Assembly: GCA_039029915.1 (NCBI GenBank)
Contig: JBCCFD010000263.1
Location: forward strand, 1 to 10,737
DNA from: QQUD01 sp039029915
Lineage (GTDB): Bacteria > Chloroflexota > Anaerolineae > Promineifilales > Promineifilaceae
Length of the DNA stretch: 10,737 nucleotides
Direction: 5' to 3'
The notes under the pieces: model-generated
Told to the model about the DNA's origin: nothing
The model's database searches: none
What the model saw: the letters and a program-made list of their open reading frames with translations, nothing else
Part shown: positions 1 through 6,600 of the stretch, in pieces
Numbering within the stretch: the first letter of the stretch is position 1
Layout: each line of letters opens with the position of its first letter
Translations under genes and position numbers: made by a program

Positions 1-180
1 ACCACGCTCTTTTTCTTCAGGTGCGTTATCGATTTCTTCAAATGCTGAAAAATCGGCCCAGCCTTTCAATGACAGAGATTTTGTAATTGCTGCTGTCAAG
101 GAGGTTTTACCATGATCCACGTGACCAATGGTTCCGATATTTACATGTGGTTTTTCGCGTACAAATTTTTCTTTGGCCAT
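1..180 (-). CDS. tuf: Elongation factor Tu, N-terminal 60 residues (cut by window edge)
   Basis: EF-Tu is the GTPase that carries aminoacyl-tRNA to the ribosomal A site in the cytoplasm. The 60 visible codons start MAKEKFVREKPHVNIGTIGH and include the G1 P-loop GHVDHGKT at residues 19-26. They end at EEKERG, where the switch I/G2 segment (RGITI in the family) begins. About 340 further residues lie outside the window. The ATG at 178-180 is preceded by a good ribosome site, AAGGAAAGGG, about 5 bases upstream. Position as last gene of rpsL-rpsG-fusA-tuf, 41 bases after the fusA stop, is the classical str operon order. The residue after the P-loop Lys-Thr is Ser (GKTSLTAAI) where many EF-Tu have Thr; this is a mild variation. 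Nothing looks broken, and the identification is certain apart from the missing remainder. Confidence 0.96.
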   Translation of the reverse strand, partial: MAKEKFVREKPHVNIGTIGHVDHGKTSLTAAITKSLSLKGWADFSAFEEIDNAPEEKERG

Positions 181-221
181 AATTCCCTTTCCTTCGTGCT
201 ATTTATGAGCCTCTAAATATC

Positions 222-2300
222 TTATTTACCTGACTGGGTTACAGATTTTGCAATTTCTTCGCTCACAGGAGCGTAATGTCCAAATTCCATCGTAAACGTG
301 CCGCGTCCTTGCGTCATCGAACGTAAACGAGTGGCATAGCCAAACATCTCTGCTAAGGGCACTTTTGCCTTGATAGATTGCAAGCCATCAGCTCGCATTT
401 CCATGCCATCAATCATGCCTCGACGTGATGAGAGGTTACCAATGACATCACCGGTATATTCATCGGGGGTCACAATTTCAAGAAGCATCACGGGTTCCAA
501 CAAGATGGGTTTACCCATGCGAACACCTTCTTTCATCCCCATTGAACCGGCAATTTTGAAAGCCATTTCGGAAGAGTCCACTTCGTGGAACGAGCCATCA
601 TAAAGCGTCACTTTGACATCTACAATTGGATATCCAGCCAAAGTCCCGCTATCTAATGATTCTTTGATCCCTTGCTCAGTCGGTTTAACATATTCTTTTG
701 GAATAGAACCACCCGCGATCTTATTCTCAAAGACAAAGCCACCACCTGGTTCCAGGGGTTCAAGCTTAAGAACGACGTGTCCAAATTGACCACGACCGCC
801 CGATTGGCGCACAAAGCGACCCTCTGCTTTTTCGACTGTTTTAGTAATTGTTTCACGATAAGCAACGCGGGGCTGCCCCACGTTAGCTTCAACTTTGAAT
901 TCTCGCTTCATGCGGTCAACTAAAACATCAAGGTGTAGCTCACCCATTCCATAAATAACGGTTTGGCTTGTTTGTTCGTCCGATCTTACTTGGAAAGTTG
1001 GATCTTCTTCAGATAATGCTTTCAAAGCAAGACCCATCTTTTCTTGGTCTTTATTCGTTTTTGGCTCAATGGCGATTGAGATTACCGGTTCTGGAAATTC
1101 AATCGATTCAAGCAAAACGGGTTTTTTAGCATCAGCTAGGGTTTCACCGGTAAAAGTGGTTTTCAGACCCAGTGTCGCTGCAATATCACCCGCTCGAACC
1201 TCGGTAAGATCTTCACGGTGATCGGCATGCATTCTTAAAATACGGCCGATTCTTTCCTTGCGTCCCTTTGTAGTATTGGTCACTGAGTCGCCGGTTTTTA
1301 AAACACCAGAGTAAACTCGGAAATACGCTAGCTTACCAACATAAGGATCAGTTACAATCTTAAACACGAGGGCAGACAGCGGTTCTTCGTCATCAGCTGC
1401 ACGTTCAACGACTTCATCCGTCCCTGGAATGGTTGCTTTAACTGCTGGAATATCCAAGGGTGATGGTAAATAATGGATAATGGCGTCTAAAACGGGCTGA
1501 ACCCCTTTATTACGAAGGGCAGTACCACATAATACTGGGGTACATTGATTTTCAATCGTCCCTTTGCGCAGTGCAGCCATCAGTTCCTCGACAGCGATTT
1601 CTTCTTCCATCAAGTAACGTTCCATCAATTCGTCATCCAACTCGATGATACGTTCTATGATGATGTCTCGCGCTTCTTGAGCTGCATCCATTAAATTATC
1701 TGGAATATCAGTGACGGTTGCTTCCGCACCCAAATCATCAGTTTTCCAGTACAGTGCTTTCATATTTAGAAGGTCAATTGCCCCTTCGTAGTCAGATTCT
1801 GCCCCAATCGGGATTTGTACCGCGATAGGGTTTGCGCCCAAACGGTCGCGAATCATGCCAACAACGCGAACAAAATCCGCGCCAACGCGATCCATCTTAT
1901 TAACGAAGCAAATACGCGGCACACTATAATCGTCTGCCTGACGCCAAACAGTTTCTGATTGAGGTTCTACCCCAGCAACAGCGTCAAATACAACAACACC
2001 ACCATCTAGTACACGCAGACTGCGTTGAACTTCAGCTGTGAAATCGATATGGCCTGGCGTGTCGATAATGTTAACTTGATGATCTAGCCAATAGGTAGTT
2101 GTCGCAGCAGACGTAATGGTAATACCACGCTCTTGTTCTTGAACCATATGGTCCATCGTAGCAGCACCATCATGTACTTCACCAATACGGCGAATGACAC
2201 CTGTGTAATAGAGAATGCGTTCAGTGGTTGTTGTTTTACCAGCATCAATGTGGGCAATGATGCCGATATTGCGAACACGTTCTAATGGGTAACGACTCAT
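222..2300 (-). CDS. fusA: Elongation factor G
   Basis: EF-G is the translocation GTPase that moves tRNAs and mRNA through the ribosome after peptide transfer, and it also acts in ribosome recycling. At 692 residues it has the usual full length. The G domain shows G1 AHIDAGKT (16-23), G2 RGIT (58-61), G3 DTPGH (80-84), G4 NKMD (134-137) and G5 near CGTA (258-261). Domain IV carries the tip sequence GSFHEVDSSEMAF with His near residue 572, equivalent to the His that reaches the decoding centre. Domain V follows, with LSSRRG and the C-terminal TQGRGTFTMEF. The start is fixed at the ATG 2298-2300, because an in-frame TAA lies two codons upstream. The only good Shine-Dalgarno is 27 bases away, across a small hairpin (separate entry). 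It follows rpsG by 31 bases and ends in TAA, and is probably co-transcribed and partly coupled to rpsG. Confidence 0.99.
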   Translation of the reverse strand: MSRYPLERVRNIGIIAHIDAGKTTTTERILYYTGVIRRIGEVHDGAATMDHMVQEQERGITITSAATTTYWLDHQVNIIDTPGHIDFTAEVQRSLRVLDGGVVVFDAVAGVEPQSETVWRQADDYSVPRICFVNKMDRVGADFVRVVGMIRDRLGANPIAVQIPIGAESDYEGAIDLLNMKALYWKTDDLGAEATVTDIPDNLMDAAQEARDIIIERIIELDDELMERYLMEEEIAVEELMAALRKGTIENQCTPVLCGTALRNKGVQPVLDAIIHYLPSPLDIPAVKATIPGTDEVVERAADDEEPLSALVFKIVTDPYVGKLAYFRVYSGVLKTGDSVTNTTKGRKERIGRILRMHADHREDLTEVRAGDIAATLGLKTTFTGETLADAKKPVLLESIEFPEPVISIAIEPKTNKDQEKMGLALKALSEEDPTFQVRSDEQTSQTVIYGMGELHLDVLVDRMKREFKVEANVGQPRVAYRETITKTVEKAEGRFVRQSGGRGQFGHVVLKLEPLEPGGGFVFENKIAGGSIPKEYVKPTEQGIKESLDSGTLAGYPIVDVKVTLYDGSFHEVDSSEMAFKIAGSMGMKEGVRMGKPILLEPVMLLEIVTPDEYTGDVIGNLSSRRGMIDGMEMRADGLQSIKAKVPLAEMFGYATRLRSMTQGRGTFTMEFGHYAPVSEEIAKSVTQSGK

Positions 2301-2313
2301 GAGTTAATCTATT

Positions 2314-2333
2314 CTGGTAAAAACCAGCTCCTT
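2314..2333 (-). promoter_or_regulatory. Remote fusA Shine-Dalgarno followed by a hairpin
   Basis: On the minus strand AAGGAG (2328-2333) overlaps the rpsG stop codon TAA. It is followed at once by CTGGT-TTTT-ACCAG (2314-2327), a 5-bp stem with a U tetraloop. The fusA ATG is 27 bases from the Shine-Dalgarno, far beyond the usual 5-9. If the 14-base hairpin folds, the spacing drops to 13. No better ribosome site lies closer, and an in-frame TAA rules out an earlier start. The geometry is seen directly; that the hairpin sets the effective spacing is inference. Alternatives are initiation by coupling from rpsG or a leaderless-like weak site. Confidence 0.5.
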
Positions 2334-2802
2334 AAAATCTGAAGTGGGAGAATGCACGGTTCGCATCCGCCATGCGATGCACATCATCCTTACGCTTCAC
2401 AGCCGCGCCTTGATTATTTGCGGCATCCATAAATTCACTAGCCAACTTCTCTGCCATTGAGCGACCACCTCGACTACGGGCAGCTGCCAACAACCACCGC
2501 ATAGACAAAGAGATTTTCCGACTAGCATCCACTGGGGTAGGGACTTGATAAGTAGACCCACCCACACGACGAGGACGCACCTCGATTTGAGGAGTTGCAT
2601 TTTGCAGAGCCTGCTCAAACACCTCAATCGGTGGTTTTTTGGCCCGCTCTTCGATTAAATCAAAACTTTTGTAGAGAACTTTTAAAGCGGTGCTCTTTTT
2701 ACCGTCTCTCATCAATCGATTCACAAACATGGAAACGTTAAGGTTTCCGTATTTCATATCAGGAATAACCTGTCGTTTTTCTGGGCGATATCGTCTAGGC
2801 AT
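2332..2802 (-). CDS. rpsG: 30S ribosomal protein S7
   Basis: S7 nucleates assembly of the 30S head by binding the 3' major domain of 16S rRNA, and it lines the E site. Its 156 residues match the usual bacterial length. Visible family signatures are the basic N-terminus MPRRYRPEKR, the segment MFVNRLMRDGKKSTA near 25-39, the beta-hairpin sequence RPRRVGGSTYQVP near residues 76-88, and MRWLLAAARSRGGRSM near 101-116. The ATG at 2800-2802 has AGGAG with an 8-base spacer. That AGGAG overlaps the TAG stop of rpsL (gap 11 bases), so rpsL and rpsG are probably translationally coupled. In Escherichia coli S7 represses its operon through the rpsL-rpsG intergenic RNA. Here that gap is too short for such a structure, so any feedback would have to act elsewhere, for example in the long leader upstream of rpsL (inference). 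Confidence 0.99.
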   Translation of the reverse strand: MPRRYRPEKRQVIPDMKYGNLNVSMFVNRLMRDGKKSTALKVLYKSFDLIEERAKKPPIEVFEQALQNATPQIEVRPRRVGGSTYQVPTPVDASRKISLSMRWLLAAARSRGGRSMAEKLASEFMDAANNQGAAVKRKDDVHRMADANRAFSHFRF

Positions 2803-2813
2803 AATTCAAACTC

Positions 2814-3230
2814 CTACTTCGGACGCTTGGTACCGTATTTTGAACGGCCCTGCTTCCGGTTATCAACACCACCAGCATCGAGCGTACCGCGAACGATGTG
2901 GTAGCGAACACCAGGTAAATCTTTTACACGTCCACCGCGAATCAAGACAACCGAGTGATCTTGCAGCGAGTGGCCTTCACCTGGAATATAGGCGGTCACT
3001 TCCATGTTGTTTGTTAAGCGAACACGGGCTACTTTACGAAGTGCTGAGTTCGGTTTTTTCGGCGTCATTGTTTTTACTTGTGTACAAACACCCCGTTTTT
3101 GTGGCGCACCTTTAGGCTGGCGCGTTCGGCGCTGTTTGAATGAGTTAAATGTATACTGTAGAGCTGGTGCAGTGCTTTTCTTTGATTTAGCACGGCGCCC
3201 TTTACGTACGAGTTGGTTTATAGTTGGCAA
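2814..3230 (-). CDS. rpsL: 30S ribosomal protein S12 (TTG start)
   Basis: S12 sits at the decoding centre of the 30S subunit and controls tRNA selection. The 138-residue protein is the longer form found in Bacillus-like lineages: between APAL (21-24) and PQKRGVCT (43-50) it has about 14 more residues than the 124-residue Escherichia coli protein. The universal core TPKKPNSALRKV (56-67) and RVKDLPGVRYHIVRG (101-115) is intact. K59 and K103 correspond to the two lysines whose change gives streptomycin resistance, so a streptomycin-sensitive wild-type centre is expected. D104 corresponds to the Asp that is methylthiolated in some bacteria. The start is TTG at 3228-3230: it gives MPTINQLVRKG, which fits the family, and AAGGAG lies 8 bases upstream. 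The ATG at 3236-3238 is out of frame and too close to the Shine-Dalgarno. First gene of the str operon, ending in TAG. Confidence 0.98.
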   Translation of the reverse strand: MPTINQLVRKGRRAKSKKSTAPALQYTFNSFKQRRTRQPKGAPQKRGVCTQVKTMTPKKPNSALRKVARVRLTNNMEVTAYIPGEGHSLQDHSVVLIRGGRVKDLPGVRYHIVRGTLDAGGVDNRKQGRSKYGTKRPK

Positions 3231-3238
3231 TTTACCAT

Positions 3239-3244
3239 CTCCTT
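3239..3244 (-). promoter_or_regulatory. Ribosome binding site that decides the rpsL TTG start
   Basis: Minus-strand AAGGAG, 8 bases before the TTG codon. An ATG only one base beyond it is out of frame and is not the start. The stretch CCTCCT at 3268-3273 (minus strand) could pair through five bases (CTCCT with AGGAG) and partly hide this site. The pairing is possible on paper only. Confidence 0.75.
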
Positions 3245-3333
3245 CATAAGTGTTAATGCGCTCGTTTAGGAGGCAATTAACCTAGGCGGACAATTCTCTT
3301 CAATTTTTTAATGATTAGATTTGTAGTTTGTCA

Positions 3334-3380
3334 GAGAAGCGGAGCACAATAGTTTAAACGGCCGTTTGCTTCTCAGAAGC
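3334..3380 (-). promoter_or_regulatory. Two mutually exclusive hairpins in the str leader
   Basis: The segment 3368-3374 (GAGAAGC in the RNA) can pair in two ways. With the immediately preceding RNA (3375-3380) it forms the compact hairpin GCTTC-TGA-GAAGC. With GCTTCTC further downstream in the RNA (3334-3340) it forms a perfect 7-bp stem around a 27-base loop that holds AAACGGCCGTTT. Both pairings cannot exist together, which is the layout of a simple RNA switch. The complementarity is seen directly; the switch function is not demonstrated. Confidence 0.4.
3356..3367. repeat. AAACGGCCGTTT palindrome in the str leader
   Basis: A perfect 12-base palindrome, and the only intergenic copy of the iterated ACGGCCGT motif in this window. 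The core is at 3358-3365. It fills one end of the loop between the 7-bp arms at 3334-3340 and 3368-3374. Confidence 0.85.
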
Positions 3381-3481
3381 GAGCCGCTCATTTTTGGGGT
3401 TATTCACAACCTATCTTGCGGCTTACTTCAACTTCCAGATTTCGCGCTATTCAAAAGAAAGATCACTCTCTCTTTTACGCG

Positions 3482-3529
3482 ACGAATGGAGGCCACCAGA
3501 TCTGCACGACCCGATGGCCTCCATATCGT
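3482..3529. other. Long stem-loop between rpoB and rpsL
   Basis: The arms ATGGAGGCCA (3486-3495) and TGGCCTCCAT (3515-3524) are perfectly complementary. After a single bulged base (3525) the stem continues with ACGA (3482-3485) against TCGT (3526-3529), for 14 pairs in all around a 19-base loop. Read on the minus strand it sits in the str leader and is followed by a purine-rich stretch, not a U-tract, so it is not a normal terminator for that operon. Read on the plus strand it is followed by TTTTATTTAT and would look like an intrinsic terminator for an antisense transcript. I see no plus-strand gene that would need one. It could equally be a protein-binding or stabilising RNA element. Confidence 0.6.
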
Positions 3530-3592
3530 TTTATTTATATTCAATTAGTAACTACGATGTTTAGTTACCTTTAGGTAGACATACGAAGGGGG

Positions 3593-3620
3593 ATTCTATC
3601 ACAAGAAGCCCTTTTGTCAA
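3593..3620 (-). promoter_or_regulatory. Strong sigma-70-type promoter for rpsL-rpsG-fusA-tuf
   Basis: On the minus strand there is a perfect -35 box TTGACA (3615-3620), a 16-base spacer and the -10 box TAGAAT (3593-3598), one base from consensus. Transcription would start near 3586. The -35 box lies 33 bases past the rpoB stop codon. This is the best promoter-like sequence in the window, and it implies that the str operon is transcribed independently of rpoB, although no terminator separates the two. Confidence 0.8.
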
Positions 3621-3644
3621 TCCCTAATTTCTTGCTTATTTAAG

Positions 3645-3666
3645 GCAATAAACTATCGCTTATTGC
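3645..3666 (-). other. Small A+T-rich inverted repeat over the rpoB stop
   Basis: GCAATAA (3645-3651) and TTATTGC (3660-3666) form a 7-bp stem with an 8-base loop that contains the rpoB stop codon TAG. No U-tract follows on the minus strand, so it is at best a weak 3'-end structure and not a good terminator. It may be chance. Confidence 0.25.
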
Positions 3667-6600
3667 GAGCGAGGTCTACTAGACCAGTGCCCGCATATTT
3701 ACGGTTCTTTTTATCATCTTCCTTGCCAAACTTAAGGACCTCACCAGAATCTGTAACAGCTTCAACGGCAAGCCCAAGGCTTTGAAGTTCTTTTACAAGT
3801 ACACGGAACGATGCGGGCACGCCCGGCTCTTCAATTGGTTCATTCTTAACGATGGCTTCGTACGTTTTTACGCGGCCTTGCACATCATCAGATTTTACAG
3901 TTAACATTTCTTGTAGAGTGTAGGCTGCGCCATACGCTTCAAGCGCCCACACTTCCATCTCACCAAAACGCTGCCCACCAAACTGAGCTTTACCACCCAA
4001 AGGCTGCTGTGTAACCAAAGAGTATGGACCCGTTGAACGAGCATGCACTTTATCTTCAACCAAGTGAGCCAATTTCAACATGTGCGCAATCCCCACAGTA
4101 ACTGGTTGGTCAAACGGCCGTCCAGTCTTCCCATCAATCAATCGCTCTTTACCTAAAATTGGCAAAGGAATGTGAGTTGTTGTGGTGATTTGATTGGTTA
4201 ATAGCTCGAGTTCAGCCAAATCTTGTTTACGCGGATCAACATGAACAGCTTCTGGAAGCTCATCACCGTATCGCTCAAGCATCGCCGCATACCATTCACG
4301 GATACAGCATTCAATGGTTAGCTCGTTAAAAGGCACCCAATCTTGCTTCCGGATTCCATCCTCAGCTGGGAACATTTTTTCAGGTTCCCAATCGCGACTG
4401 CGTAGCCATTCAATCGTGGCTGATTGATTGGCATAGGTACTATCCGTACGCAGGCGTTCGATATCGTAGCCCATTTCACCAAGCCAGCTATCGATAAACA
4501 GTTGACGAGCCTCTTTTTCACTCTGGAATGATTCAAGATCGTATTCCAATTCAGTAAGCCAATCCCACGCCCAATCAGACACGATGGTTAAAGCACGCTC
4601 AGTTAGCCATGCGCGAGCTAATTCTGCCCGAATTTCAGTTTCGTTGGCCCCATCAAACACAGGAGTAACTGCACGAAAACCTAACCGAATTGCTGCCCAA
4701 CCAAGATGGGCTTCAAGAACCTGACCGATATTCATACGACCCGGCACACCCAGAGGGCTCAAGATGATATCAATCGGCGTTCCGTCATCGAGATATGGCA
4801 TATCTTCAATTGGAACGATTTTTGAGATAACACCCTTGTTACCGTGACGCCCAGCCATCTTATCCCCTTCGGAGAGTTTACGGCGTTGGGCCACACTAAC
4901 GCGAACCATCGTTTCAACGCCTGCTGGCAAATCACGATCGTGTTGGCGGTCAAAGACGTGCACATCAACAACCTTCCCGCGAGCACCATGAGGCAACCGG
5001 AGGCTTGAATCTTTTACTTCACGAGCTTTATCACCAAAGATAGCGCGAAGAAGTTTTTCTTCAGGGCTAAGTTCTTTTTCACCCTTCGGTGTAATTTTAC
5101 CAACCAAGATATCGTTGGCATTAACATCCGCACCAACGCGGATAATGCCGCGCTCATCCAAATCTTTAAGAGCGTCTTCACTGACATTTGGAATGTCATA
5201 AGTAATTTCTTCAGGGCCTAATTTGGTGTCACGCGCTTCAATTTCATGTTTTTCAATGTGAATTGAAGTAAATTTATCGTTGCGCACTAAGCGCTCGCTG
5301 ACCAAAATCGCATCTTCGTAATTACCACCTTCCCATGAAAGGTAAGCAACGAGAATATCTTGACCTAGAGCAAGCTCACCATGATCTGTTGAGGAGCTAT
5401 CTGCTAAAACGTCACCAATTTCTACCCGTTGACCTTTTACCACAACCGGGCGCTGGTCAATACAGGTGCTTTGGTTTGAGCGGTTGTATTTTCTTAAAGT
5501 GTAAGTTGTTGGACCGTTCTCGCCAATCGTCACGATTTGGTTACCGGTTACACTAACAACCTCACCACCTTCGCGAGCCATCACAATCTGACCGGAGTTA
5601 CGGGCAGCCAATTGTTCCATCCCTGTACTAACAACCGGGGCATCTGGAATCAAGAGTGGCACTGCTTGACGCTGCATGTTTGAACCCATCAGCGCGCGGT
5701 TCGCATCATCATGGTCGAGGAACGGGATAAGCGCTGCAGATATCCCTACAATTTGTCGAGGAGCAACGTCAATGAAATCAATTCGCTGTACCGAGGTGAA
5801 GCGGAACTGCTGATCACGCCGTGAAGAAACACGACGGTCCATGAACTGGCCTCGTTCATCAAGACGGGCGTTTGCTTGAGCAATGGTGTAATGATCTTCC
5901 TCATCTGCAGACATGAAGGTGACTTCTTCAGTAACAAATGGTTTGACGTTGACTTCTTCAATTCCGGCTTTCTTGATTGCAGCAGCGATTTCTTCGGTAA
6001 TGGTTTCGCCTTGGGGCACAATAATTTCGCCCGTTTCAGGATCAACTACATTATTGAAGGCGTCATGCCCAATCAGCTCTTCCGAGCCACCGGGAATGGT
6101 GTTTTGAACGCGACGGTATGGAGTTTCAATAAAACCGTATTTGTTCACACGGCCGTATGCGGCTAAACGACCAATCAAACCAATGTTTGGACCTTCAGGC
6201 GTCTCGATAGGGCAAATACGGCCGTAATGGCTATGGTGCACATCTCGAACCTCAAACCCAGCTCGTTCACGACGGAGACCGCCGGGGCCTAACGCTGACA
6301 ATGTTCGCTTATGCGTCAATTCCGCCAGTGGATTGGCTTGTTCCATAAACTGGCTTAGCTGCGAGCTACCGAAGAATTCACGAACGGCCGCCACGACAGG
6401 ACGAATGTTAATCAATGAAACGGGCGTGATTGTTTCACTATCGCGAATAGACATGCGTTCGCGAACAACGCGTTCCATACGGCGCAAACCTACGCGCAGT
6501 TTAGCTTGAAGCAGTTCCCCAACCGTTTTCACACGGCGATTACCCAAATGATCGATATCATCTGGACCTTCAAGACCATTGTTGATAAGAATCATTCGCT

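Larger units (their letters stand above)
3231..3586 (-). promoter_or_regulatory. Long structured 5' leader of the str operon
   Basis: This non-coding stretch separates rpoB from rpsL. With transcription from the promoter at 3593-3620, the RNA would begin near 3586 and run about 355 bases to the rpsL TTG. In order along the RNA it holds: a 7-bp inverted repeat GTAACTA/TAGTTAC (3548-3554 with 3562-3568); a long stem-loop (3482-3529); two mutually exclusive hairpins (3334-3380) around an AAACGGCCGTTT palindrome; and a short CCTCCT segment that could pair with the rpsL Shine-Dalgarno. I see no rpoC remnant, tRNA or convincing gene. Leaders of this length before ribosomal protein operons often carry autoregulatory RNA. 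That this one does is inference, and I recognise no known RNA family in it. Confidence 0.55.

Noticed and set aside
3447..3524. Possible 25-codon leader peptide on the minus strand starting in the ATGGAGGCC arm
   Set aside because: No Shine-Dalgarno before the ATG, and the composition reflects the inverted repeat. Nothing supports translation.
3482..3529. tRNA or tRNA-like element suggested by the GGAGGCC/GGCCTCC arms
   Set aside because: The enclosed loop is far too short for a cloverleaf, and there is no T-arm or anticodon arm.
3366..3548. Open frame of 60 codons on the plus strand in the rpoB-rpsL gap
   Set aside because: No ribosome site or recognisable protein motif, and it runs through both arms of the long stem-loop. 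The region is better explained as leader RNA.
3231..3652. Remnant of rpoC in the gap
   Set aside because: All frames are interrupted, and no beta' motif such as NADFDGD or zinc-binding cysteines is visible.
5335..6166. Several plus- and minus-strand open frames of 70-100 codons inside rpoB
   Set aside because: They lie in other frames of a fully conserved gene and have no ribosome sites or family features.
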